Of a DNA stretch of 64,000 nucleotides, positions 45,922 through 53,318 are shown in pieces. Made by a program: the position numbers and the translations under genes. Source of the stretch: Brumimicrobium salinarum (lineage in GTDB: Bacteria; Bacteroidota; Bacteroidia; Flavobacteriales_D; Crocinitomicaceae); contig NZ_PJNI01000002.1 of the NCBI RefSeq assembly GCF_002844555.1, forward strand, positions 1 to 64,000, written 5' to 3'. Numbering within the stretch: position 1 is the first letter of the stretch; each line of letters opens with the position of its first letter. Below the pieces are notes generated by a model. That model made no database searches. It had not been told where the DNA came from and saw nothing but the letters and a program-made list of their open reading frames with translations.

Positions 45922-47661
45922 TTACAACTTAGCCTTGATCTTTAGAGCTTCTATATGATTTTTAGTCAATTGAAGTTCTTTTGAAATTTGCTTTTTTTGC
46001 GCTATAAAATAATTGGGTAATTCTCTGAAATTATCTCTATAATATTTAATACTGTTTAATAAATTTAGAGCATACTTTTTAACTTGTTTTTCCTCTTTTG
46101 GTGAACGATTGTGTTCTAACTCTTGAATTTTGTTTTTGAAGTCCTTCAGGTATAGTCGAAGTTCCTTGATATACATATTTGGACGATCGGTACGTTCAAT
46201 TACATTATCTCGATGATAAATGTGATCACAAATGTTAGTTAGCTTCATTGTTTTTGAAAAATAGGCTAAGTTTGGACCTGGACAAATTGAAACTCCTCTT
46301 CCTTCTCTGCTTGTATCTAAATTATGTTTTAATAAAGTGGATGTCCCTAATCCCACACAAATACATGACTTGTCTGTGATTTTCTTAACTCGTTTTTGAT
46401 AAATTTCAGTAGATAGCTTTTCTGCTTGAAGTGCCTGTATTTTAAGGTGTTGATATTGTCGGGAAGCAGTGCATATATTATGATTCGTAAACTCTTTATT
46501 TTGTGCTAAATACTTTTTAGGACATGAACTTCCGGGTCTTTTGTTGTTAATATTCGTCTTTTTCTCCAAATCTTTTGAATTTCCTCTAAGATTATTTAGT
46601 GGTACTCCAAGTGGAGAAATGTTACTTAAATAGAGGTCACTTTCCCTTGCTGTTATAAGCTTTTTGATCGTTTTTTGATCAACAGTTGTGGCTTGTGGCA
46701 CTAGTAGAAAAGGCGTTCCCCAGCCAACGCTATCAATTTTGTAGTGTTGAATAAGAAATTCTTGTTCTTCTGCTGTACCAACACCTCCTTGAGCAGACAA
46801 TCGGATTGTTGGTTTTGTAATCGGTACATTTTTATTCTTCAATTGAAGTCCTTTTATAAACAAAGGATATAACTCATTAAAGATATCTTCTTTTTTGTCT
46901 CTAAACTCTGCCAAAATAGGACCAAGTAACATTCCGTTCGTTGAAAATGCGTGTCCACCGCAGTTGAGTCCAGATTCTATTCTAAATTCTGAAACCCATA
47001 AACCTTTTTTGGCGAAGAACTTACCTTGAATGAGTGCTGATCTATAATCGCTAACTTTAATAATGATTTTTTTGTTAAAATTACACGCTTTGTCTGGAAA
47101 AAAATCTTCAAAATCTTCGAAATAACTAAAGAGCTTTGGATTCATACCAGCAGATAAAATCAAAGATGAATTGAGTTTGCTTTTTGCGAAACCTCTGAGG
47201 GCTGCGTGTGCATCATTATGAGTAGTTGGCAGGACTTCTTTTTTATGATTGTAATTTTCCTTGTCTAATTTGGTCATTATATTAACGTCAATGCTTCCTA
47301 GGTGCATTTGATGTATTGCAGCTGATTCTGGTTTGTCGATTTGCGAACCATGAAGCAAACGGAAGTATTTTTTAATCCCTTGGCTTGATTTTTTTAAATG
47401 ATTAAATTTTTCCTCACTTATATCTTGGAGTAAATTAAGAAAGCTAGTAATTCTTTTTGCTCTATAATCATTGATTTTATTTGATATCTCTATATAGTTG
47501 CGTTGGAATTTGTTACAATATACTTTCCGCAATTTTTCCATTAATTCATCATCTACCAAAGAGACAACAGAGTCAATGCCAAATTGAGCAACTTTTATTG
47601 GGGTGTCCAATGTATAACCAATCCCCATTACAGGGATATGGAATTGATGTAATTTCGTCAT
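45922..47661 (-). CDS. Uncharacterised conserved Cys-rich protein with TIM-barrel-like glycine motifs
   Basis: 579 residues. I recognise it only as a Bacteroidota family annotated as hypothetical. No signal peptide or membrane helix. The N-terminus (FHIPVMGIGYTLDTPIKVAQFGIDSVVSLVDD) and the segment RLSAQGGVGTAEEQEFLIQHYKIDSVGWGTPFLLVP look like flavin-binding TIM barrels of the nitronate monooxygenase/FabK/glutamate synthase kind. Between and after these are conserved-looking Cys motifs: GLNCGG, GSSCPKKY, NICTASRQY, SCICVGLGTS and SICPGPNLAYF, which could hold an Fe-S cluster. The last ~110 residues are helical and charged. A redox enzyme is likely; the reaction is unknown. It is alone between the FKBP gene and a repeat-rich gap. 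Confidence 0.7.
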   Translation of the reverse strand: MTKLHQFHIPVMGIGYTLDTPIKVAQFGIDSVVSLVDDELMEKLRKVYCNKFQRNYIEISNKINDYRAKRITSFLNLLQDISEEKFNHLKKSSQGIKKYFRLLHGSQIDKPESAAIHQMHLGSIDVNIMTKLDKENYNHKKEVLPTTHNDAHAALRGFAKSKLNSSLILSAGMNPKLFSYFEDFEDFFPDKACNFNKKIIIKVSDYRSALIQGKFFAKKGLWVSEFRIESGLNCGGHAFSTNGMLLGPILAEFRDKKEDIFNELYPLFIKGLQLKNKNVPITKPTIRLSAQGGVGTAEEQEFLIQHYKIDSVGWGTPFLLVPQATTVDQKTIKKLITARESDLYLSNISPLGVPLNNLRGNSKDLEKKTNINNKRPGSSCPKKYLAQNKEFTNHNICTASRQYQHLKIQALQAEKLSTEIYQKRVKKITDKSCICVGLGTSTLLKHNLDTSREGRGVSICPGPNLAYFSKTMKLTNICDHIYHRDNVIERTDRPNMYIKELRLYLKDFKNKIQELEHNRSPKEEKQVKKYALNLLNSIKYYRDNFRELPNYFIAQKKQISKELQLTKNHIEALKIKAKL

Positions 47662-47798
47662 TTTTTGTCATTATAATTAAGGTCGAAAATTAAGGATATC
47701 GGTTAAGAGATTATATGATTTACATCAGCCATAAAGAATAATAAATAACGAAGACATTTAACTTGTGATTCCCCGCGATTATACCAATAACATTTTTA

Positions 47799-47849
47799 TA
47801 GATTTCTCCATCCCAAAATCTTTGATTTTTGGGATGATCGAAATGACAG
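47799..47849 (-). repeat. Dispersed hairpin repeat, copy A
   Basis: Minus-strand reading begins CTGTCATTTCGATCATCCC and ends GGAGAAATCTA, with the inner stem ATCCCAAAA / TTTTGGGAT. Related to copies at 5771-5820 and 47926-47973 in length, ends and inner hairpin, while the loop differs. Confidence 0.65.
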
Positions 47850-47869
47850 TCGTATGGGGTCAAATTAGT

Positions 47870-47904
47870 AAAAAAGAAGAAAAGCTCTGCTTTTCTTCTT
47901 TTTT
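47870..47904. terminator. Strong 16-bp hairpin, probably a terminator
   Basis: Left arm AAAAAAGAAGAAAAGC (47870-47885) and right arm GCTTTTCTTCTTTTTT (47889-47904) pair perfectly around a 3-nt loop. It lies between two inverted repeat copies. It is symmetrical, so it can act in both directions; the nearest gene end is that of the minus-strand DUF1328 gene, about 270 bp away. Confidence 0.6.
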
Positions 47905-47925
47905 CCATTTGTCCTAGCCTGAAAC

Positions 47926-47973
47926 CTGTCTTTTCGACAGAATCCCAATTTGTTGGGATGACGAGAAATCTTT
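47926..47973 (+). repeat. Dispersed hairpin repeat, copy B
   Basis: Begins CTGTCTTTTCGACAGAATCCC and ends GACGAGAAATCTTT, inner stem ATCCCAA / TTGGGAT. It stands in inverted orientation to copy A, 77 bp away. Confidence 0.65.
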
Positions 47974-48177
47974 ATATATATCTTTTGAATTTCATTTTTT
48001 ACAATAAAGGTCTTACAGATTGAGGATTTTAACTTAAAAGTTGACTATTTTAACTTAACTGTTTTCATTTTAAATCATGAAAGAAATCGCGATTAAATTT
48101 AGGATTTTGTTTATTAAAATAAAAGTGGAGCTTCTCGTAAAAGACACTTCACTTAAATATTATATAAATAGAAAGAC

Positions 48178-48339
48178 TTATTTTTTAAAGCCTCCAAAAA
48201 TTAAACTCAATATAATTAAAGCTAAAGCGATGAAAAATACAATTTTCGCAGCGTATGCTGCTCCAGCTGCAATTCCACCAAATCCGAAAATAGCTGCAAC
48301 AACAGCGATAATAATTAAAGCAATCGATAATCTTAACAT
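48178..48339 (-). CDS. DUF1328 small membrane protein
   Basis: 53 residues, ATG at 48339 and stop at 48178. Two hydrophobic helices with the family pattern: MLRLSIALIIIAVVAAIFGF, then GGIAAGAAYAAKIVFF, IILSLIFGG and a final KK. This is the DUF1328/YtjA family, very common and of unknown function, sometimes linked to stress. A longer open frame on the opposite strand (48077-48361) is its shadow and lacks such a pattern. Confidence 0.88.
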   Translation of the reverse strand: MLRLSIALIIIAVVAAIFGFGGIAAGAAYAAKIVFFIALALIILSLIFGGFKK

Positions 48340-48493
48340 AATAGTAAATTTTAAAGTTTAAGTAATAGTTGTAAAACTTGTTTAGTAGCATTACAACGTT
48401 AATTGATTTTAAAATAGTAATTATCAATTAATTAAAATTAAAACTGCTCAATCTTTAAGATTTTTTAGGTGTTTTAATCAATAGATGTTAATT

Positions 48494-49483
48494 TTATTGA
48501 AGTTGTATTTTCTTCTCTCTTGTGCCATCACTGTATATGTAAATTAGCAACATATTGGGTTGTGGTTGAACTTCTCGTCCTGTGATATCCATTATTTTTA
48601 TTACAGTTTTTGTTGATGAAATTGTTTCATTTTGTATAAAAGTTGTTGAATCCTCAGGAGTTTCAGGATCTGTGGTTATCGTCGAGTCTCCCCAAATCAA
48701 ATCAGCATAACCAGGTTCATCAATAAATGGATTTCTGTTGTTTTGGAATTGATAATAAATAACATCATTTCTGGTTTTCTCCCAATTATCTACAGGATCT
48801 TCATGATGCCATTCCATCAAGTCTGATAGAAGTGCGTGTACAGGATCAGATGTGCTATTATTAGTTGGTAAATAATCAACCACTTCAAGATCTGGCTCGT
48901 TATTACCGGTTCCTTCGTATCGAGTAGCCATATAGAAAATCATTCTCGCCACATCGCCTTTTACTTCTGCTCTGGGTTGCCATAAATGTAAAATGTCATC
49001 GTAGTAATTCCCGGTAGGTCCGCTGTGGTTATGAGGTGTAGTGGCATTACCAAACCATTTGTTTCCTCGGTCAGAATTGACTTGTATATTACAGGGTCTT
49101 AGGTGATGAACGTCTGTACCTGGCCCTTTAGAGGTTCCAAAATTTCCATGGGATTTTGCCCATACATGTTCACGATTCCATCCGCTACCGCCATTGTATT
49201 CTTGTGCTGCATTTACTGAAGCTCCAGTATACAATAGAATTACATTGTTGAAGTTGTTTGGATCCTTGTCTGTTTGCTTTAATATGTCCCAAACATCTGT
49301 TCCACCAGCAGAGTAGGAGAACTCTGTGTGATCTTTAATTATTTCATGAAGTGCTGTTTTAAGAGCTTCTCCTTCAAGCCCTTCTGCGTTATTATAATAT
49401 CCAGCTGGGACCTGACTAAAGCTTAGATTGATAAAAAAAAGAGAAAGTGTTATTGTAAATAATGTGGATGAAAAAAAATGCAT
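48494..49483 (-). CDS. Secreted endonuclease I family nuclease with T9SS sorting tail
   Basis: 329 residues. A signal peptide (SLFFINLSFSQ) is followed by an endonuclease I domain: GWNREHVWAKSHG with the catalytic His, DVHHLRPCNIQVNSDRGNKWFG and later DPVDNWEKTRNDVIYYQ. The last ~55 residues (STKTVIKIMDITGREVQPQPN, LLIYIYSDGTREKKIQLQ) are a type A T9SS sorting domain. It is exported by the type IX system and should degrade extracellular nucleic acid, giving nucleotides for uptake; a CNT nucleoside transporter is coded at 1.4-3.0 kb. Confidence 0.92.
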   Translation of the reverse strand: MHFFSSTLFTITLSLFFINLSFSQVPAGYYNNAEGLEGEALKTALHEIIKDHTEFSYSAGGTDVWDILKQTDKDPNNFNNVILLYTGASVNAAQEYNGGSGWNREHVWAKSHGNFGTSKGPGTDVHHLRPCNIQVNSDRGNKWFGNATTPHNHSGPTGNYYDDILHLWQPRAEVKGDVARMIFYMATRYEGTGNNEPDLEVVDYLPTNNSTSDPVHALLSDLMEWHHEDPVDNWEKTRNDVIYYQFQNNRNPFIDEPGYADLIWGDSTITTDPETPEDSTTFIQNETISSTKTVIKIMDITGREVQPQPNMLLIYIYSDGTREKKIQLQ

Positions 49484-49602
49484 ATATTATTTGTACTTTT
49501 GTAATATTGTTAATATTCTATTAAGATGTTAGCTAGACGAAATTATTTTGAAAAGGGTTTGTTTTTCCTTTAAGTTAAGCCAATAATTTTTTAAAAAATA
49601 AA

Positions 49603-49632
49603 AAAAGGTCACCTCGTCTATGGTGACCTTAT
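49603..49632 (-). terminator. Terminator of glyA
   Basis: Stem AAGGTCACC / GGTGACCTT with an 8-nt loop, flanked by A and T runs, 17 bp past the glyA stop codon. Confidence 0.85.
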
Positions 49633-49648
49633 ATAAAGTGAAAAATAT

Positions 49649-50923
49649 TTAGTATTTAAACAAAGGGTAGTTCGACATCAATGCTTTAACCTCTGAAATT
49701 ACTGATTGAGTTATTTCTTCATCATTCATGTTACTCATTACTTTGTCCATCAACTCCACAATTTTTGGAATATCTGCATCCTTTAGTCCTCGGGTCGTAA
49801 TTGCTGGTGTACCAATTCGAATACCTGAGGTAACGAAAGGCGATTCTGTATCGAAAGGAACCATGTTTTTATTAACCGTTATATGGGCATCATTCAGTGC
49901 GTTTTCAGCATCTTTTCCTGTAATTCCTTTAGATCTAAGATCTATTAACATACTATGATTGTCTGTACCTTTTGAAATGATTTTGTATCCGCGTTTAACA
50001 AACTCATCGGCCATAACTTTTGCATTTGCCATAACTTGTTTCTGATATTCAACAAATTTAGGGTCTAACGCTTCACCAAATGCAACTGCTTTTGCAGCAA
50101 TAACATGTTCTAATGGTCCGCCTTGAGTACCTGGAAAAACAGCAGCATCTAACAAAGAAGCCATGGAACGTAAATTTCCATTTTTCCATTTGATACCAAA
50201 TGGATTGTCAAAATTCTTCCCCATCATGATTACTCCTCCACGAGGTCCACGAAGTGTTTTATGTGTAGTTGAGGTAATGATGTGACAATGTTCCATTGGG
50301 TTGGCAAGTTGTTTTGTAGCAATTAATCCAGCGGGATGAGAAATATCTGCCAAGATTAGTGCGCCAATTTGATCTGCAATTTTTCTGATTTTTGCGTAAT
50401 CCCAATCTCTACTGTAAGCGGATGCTCCAACGATAATCATTTTCGGTTTAACTTCTTCGGCTTTTTGCGCTAAGTCGTCATAATCGATTAATCCCGTTTC
50501 TTTATCTACTCCATAAAAATGAGGATTATATAATTTTCCTGAGAAGTTAACAGGAGAACCATGGGTAAGGTGACCACCATGAGATAAATCAAATCCAAGA
50601 ATTGCATCACCGGGCTTTAGGCATGCAAGCATAACTGCAGCATTGGCTTGAGACCCTGAATGTGGTTGTACGTTGGCCCATTCTGCTCCAAACAGTTTGC
50701 AAACTCTATCAATTGCTAATTGCTCTACTTGGTCAACAATTTCACAACCACCATAGTATCTTTTTCCTGGAAGACCTTCTGCATATTTATTGGTCAAAAC
50801 AGATCCCATTGCTTCCATTACTGATTCACTAACAAAGTTTTCAGAGGCAATTAACTCGATTCCGTTTACTTGTCTCTCTTTCTCAAGACCTATTAGATCA
50901 AAAATTTCGTTATCTCTTTTCAT
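49649..50923 (-). CDS. glyA: Serine hydroxymethyltransferase
   Basis: 424 residues, the normal length. The PLP-binding lysine lies in [38 protein letters not shown] and SGSQANAAV are further family signatures. It converts serine and tetrahydrofolate to glycine and 5,10-methylene-THF in the cytoplasm. It is the third gene of a minus-strand run (DinB-like, NlpC/P60, glyA), 15 bp after the NlpC/P60 gene, and closes with a terminator. Confidence 0.98.
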   Translation of the reverse strand: MKRDNEIFDLIGLEKERQVNGIELIASENFVSESVMEAMGSVLTNKYAEGLPGKRYYGGCEIVDQVEQLAIDRVCKLFGAEWANVQPHSGSQANAAVMLACLKPGDAILGFDLSHGGHLTHGSPVNFSGKLYNPHFYGVDKETGLIDYDDLAQKAEEVKPKMIIVGASAYSRDWDYAKIRKIADQIGALILADISHPAGLIATKQLANPMEHCHIITSTTHKTLRGPRGGVIMMGKNFDNPFGIKWKNGNLRSMASLLDAAVFPGTQGGPLEHVIAAKAVAFGEALDPKFVEYQKQVMANAKVMADEFVKRGYKIISKGTDNHSMLIDLRSKGITGKDAENALNDAHITVNKNMVPFDTESPFVTSGIRIGTPAITTRGLKDADIPKIVELMDKVMSNMNDEEITQSVISEVKALMSNYPLFKY

Positions 50924-50938
50924 TTTATATTGTTTTTT

Positions 50939-51703
50939 TTAAATATATCGTCTTATGCTGTGATATTGGTGGGAATAATATTCACTTTCCCTATTATAAA
51001 TTCCTTTACTATCTAACTGATCAATTCTTACACGACCATGTGCATGTATGATTTCATTTTCATTTAATAGTATTCCAACATGTGTTATTTTACCAGTAGT
51101 TGTTGATTCAAAAAACGCCAAATCTCCTGCTTTTTGTTTACCGAGTTCAATATCCTCACCTTGCTTTACTTGTTGAGAAGCATCTCTTTTCAATTGAATA
51201 CCTATTTGTTGATAAACAGTTTGCGTTAAGCCTGAACAATCAATGCCAAACCTTGTTTTTCCGCCCCATAAGTAGGGTGCATTCAAATAACTTTTTGCGC
51301 ATTCAAGTAGGTCTTTAGTATCTTGTTTGGGAGTATTATTTTTCCATTCAAATGACAAGTCGTTAATAGAGAACTGCTTCTCTTTCGACAAGACAGGACT
51401 TCCTGAAAGAATAAGTTGCTCTCCCCAAGGTGTTTTTAAAGAAAGTGTGTTGTTCAATTGGTAAGTTTTTACTTTGGCGATGGCTTCAGCTTCTTGAGTG
51501 TTTATTTTAAGTAGTTGTTTTTCATCAACCCAACCTTTGTATTGATCATGATTAATGATTATCTCAACCCAATTTTTTATGGAAGAAATGCAGGTTACCA
51601 AATCACCAAATAATAATTGCGTAACCATTTCAGCTGTATCGTTTGGATTACTTCGAACTGGAATAACCGTTAGTTTACATATAGCCTTGTATGCTTGACT
51701 CAT
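50939..51703 (-). CDS. C40 family peptidase with N-terminal SH3 domains
   Basis: 254 residues. Two SH3-like domains (about 5-65 and 75-125; VIPVRSNPNDTAEMVTQLLFGD, YKGWVDEKQLL) are followed by NlpC/P60 with catalytic Cys in IDCSGLTQTVY, His in ITHVGILL and a third residue in IIHAHG. This is the YkfC-like arrangement for dipeptidyl peptidases that act on cell-wall fragments (gamma-D-Glu-diamino acid). There is no signal peptide, so it may recycle wall peptides in the cytoplasm. It overlaps the DinB-like gene by 4 bp. Confidence 0.9.
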   Translation of the reverse strand: MSQAYKAICKLTVIPVRSNPNDTAEMVTQLLFGDLVTCISSIKNWVEIIINHDQYKGWVDEKQLLKINTQEAEAIAKVKTYQLNNTLSLKTPWGEQLILSGSPVLSKEKQFSINDLSFEWKNNTPKQDTKDLLECAKSYLNAPYLWGGKTRFGIDCSGLTQTVYQQIGIQLKRDASQQVKQGEDIELGKQKAGDLAFFESTTTGKITHVGILLNENEIIHAHGRVRIDQLDSKGIYNRESEYYSHQYHSIRRYI

Positions 51704-52290
51704 TTTTTCTTTGGAAAATTGGGGTGATTTAGAATATTTCTAATCTGTTGAATATGCCTTTCGTTGTGATAAATAACAAACATGAGTGCATCGCCTAGTC
51801 TTAAACGAACAATTTTGCTAATTGAAATAGGTATTTTTATTTTTTTCAAATTTACCTGTTCGGCCAATTCTAAAATGTTAAGTAATTGATCTTGATTATT
51901 AATAAAATTCCGAACAGCATGTTCTTCAATAATTGTTGTGTTTAATGTTGGATTAAACGCTTTAGGAGCTCTAAATTTTCGTTTTATATTATTTAGTCGA
52001 CCAAGTTTCATAGACTTCCAAGCACTTCTGCCAAGTGGCGACGGTACAAAAGTCTCTTTGGCATTATCGTGTTTTGTGTTTTTTATTTTATCAATAAATA
52101 CCTTGTGATAAAAGTCTGAATAACTGTTTAAGTGGGAAAGTACCTCTTGAATGCTCCAGTTTTCCTTACTTGAACGCCAGGATAATTGATTTTGACCTAA
52201 ATGAATACACTTTTTAGAAACCAAAGCAATGTTTGAATTGGTAATCTGTTTGAGATTCGATAATAATTCTATTGATAAATAACCCTTCAT
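51700..52290 (-). CDS. DinB-like (DUF664/YfiT-type) protein
   Basis: 196 residues from the Met at 52290; the frame continues upstream to 52332, but MKGYLSIELL is a more natural beginning. Four-helix DinB fold: WSIQEVLSHLNSYSDFYHK and YHNERHIQQIRNI, where three His residues would bind a metal. Members are thiol transferases or of unknown activity. Its stop overlaps the start of the NlpC/P60 gene by 4 bp. Confidence 0.82.
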   Translation of the reverse strand: MKGYLSIELLSNLKQITNSNIALVSKKCIHLGQNQLSWRSSKENWSIQEVLSHLNSYSDFYHKVFIDKIKNTKHDNAKETFVPSPLGRSAWKSMKLGRLNNIKRKFRAPKAFNPTLNTTIIEEHAVRNFINNQDQLLNILELAEQVNLKKIKIPISISKIVRLRLGDALMFVIYHNERHIQQIRNILNHPNFPKKK

Positions 52291-52571
52291 AGTTGAATTC
52301 TTGAACAATTCAAAATTAACATCATTTATCAATAGTAGCCAAGATTTTGGTTTTATTTTAAGCTTTTTAATTGAAAAAAATGAATTGATGTATAAGAGAT
52401 GCCAATTTACGCATGAATATGATATAAGTTAACTAACATTGATTGTAACAAAATAAATATACGATTAGAAATGTATTATACTAAGTACTAAGTTTTTAAT
52501 TAAGCATGCGAACTACTATTATATACGGGTATCAATTAAATAAATGTTAATGCTTATCAGGAACTTTACAA

Positions 52572-52587
52572 GTAGTTTATAAACTAC
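52572..52587. repeat. 16-bp perfect palindrome
   Basis: GTAGTTTATAAACTAC reads the same on both strands. There is no loop, so it looks more like a protein-binding dyad than a terminator. Confidence 0.6.
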
Positions 52588-52655
52588 AATATAGAGTACT
52601 CTTTATAACCTGACAAGATTTTTCAACCGGTTGGAAAGTGAAATTTGCGAAGGAT

Positions 52656-52729
52656 CTTGTCAGTTAACCGTTTATTAATATGGTCGACGACTTAGATATA
52701 TTTATTGGTAAAGTATCCGATAGGTATTT
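52656..52729 (+). repeat. 74-bp dispersed repeat, copy 2
   Basis: Begins CTTGTCAGTTAACCGTTT and contains TTTATTGGTAAAGTATC. The other copy, inverted, is at 37827-37900. Its first eight bases are shared with the right arm of the 10-bp inverted pair. Confidence 0.8.
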
Positions 52730-52914
52730 AAATGTTTAATATTGTTCGTTTGTGTTTCCTCCAGTAAGGATGTTTAAAGAAAGGTCACCATCAAAATAGA
52801 AATTTCCTCTAAAATCAAAAATAAACTGATGAATATAACGGGGTAAAGTGTATCTTTACAAATTAGAATTGATTAAGTATAAAGATTTATAAATAATTTT
52901 AAAACCCAATTTAT

Positions 52915-53172
52915 ATGGCAAGTGTTAGAAATTTAAAAAAGAATGTAAACAATATGATTTATGACGTAGTTGATGAATGCTACAGTTTACAATTGTTCAA
53001 TGAAAGTAAAAAAGAAGAAACAGATGCTTTTATCGATGATGCAGCAGACTTTCAAGAAGAAATCATGGGGGATATCAAGAAGGCTAATAATAAAGCAGAT
53101 TATAAAGCGATAGAGGAAAAGGTTGTGAAAACACAAGAAGAGTGGATTACACGTTTAAACAAAATGCAATAA
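52915..53172 (+). CDS. Conserved small helical protein of unknown function
   Basis: 85 residues, entirely helical by appearance, with no signal peptide. The sequence (MASVRNLKKNVNNMIYDVVDEC, FIDDAADFQEEIMGDI, EEWITRLNKMQ) resembles short proteins annotated as hypothetical across Flavobacteriales; no domain is known to me. It has its own terminator and stands alone. Confidence 0.75.
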   Translation: MASVRNLKKNVNNMIYDVVDECYSLQLFNESKKEETDAFIDDAADFQEEIMGDIKKANNKADYKAIEEKVVKTQEEWITRLNKMQ

Positions 53173-53189
53173 GTTATATACTCAAACCG

Positions 53190-53230
53190 AAAAACCATCA
53201 TTGTTCATAAATTGATTAATGATGGTTTTT
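53190..53230 (+). terminator. Terminator of the 85-residue protein gene
   Basis: 13-bp stem AAAAACCATCATT / AATGATGGTTTTT with a 15-nt loop and T run, 17 bp past the stop codon. Confidence 0.85.
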
Positions 53231-53318
53231 TTATGTGTAATTAATTCTAAACCAATCTTTTAACTAGTTAGTTGGGAGGAAATTTTTCCTGTAAGATTAG
53301 TCAGAGATTTAATATATT

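Larger units (their letters stand above)
47662..48177. other. Intergenic region with hairpin repeats
   Basis: 516 bases upstream of the 579-residue protein gene and downstream of the DUF1328 gene. It holds two inverted copies of the dispersed hairpin repeat (47799-47849 and 47926-47973) on either side of a 16-bp perfect stem (47870-47904). An open frame on the minus strand (47720-47908) is a by-product of these palindromes. Confidence 0.6.
52333..52914. other. Intergenic region with palindromes and dispersed repeats
   Basis: 582 bases without a gene. Features: a 16-bp perfect palindrome (52572-52587), a 10-bp inverted pair CTGACAAGAT / ATCTTGTCAG (52610-52619 and 52654-52663) enclosing AACCGGTT, and copy 2 of the 74-bp repeat (52656-52729). 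A TATCTTTA element at 52851-52858 may be part of the promoter of the 85-residue protein gene. Confidence 0.6.

Noticed and set aside
47720-47908. 62-codon minus-strand open frame
   Set aside because: It runs through the palindromic repeats and the 16-bp hairpin; the product is low-complexity and unlike a protein.
48077-48361. 94-codon open frame on the plus strand
   Set aside because: It is the antisense of the DUF1328 gene (48178-48339), which has the expected membrane-protein pattern; the plus-strand product has none.
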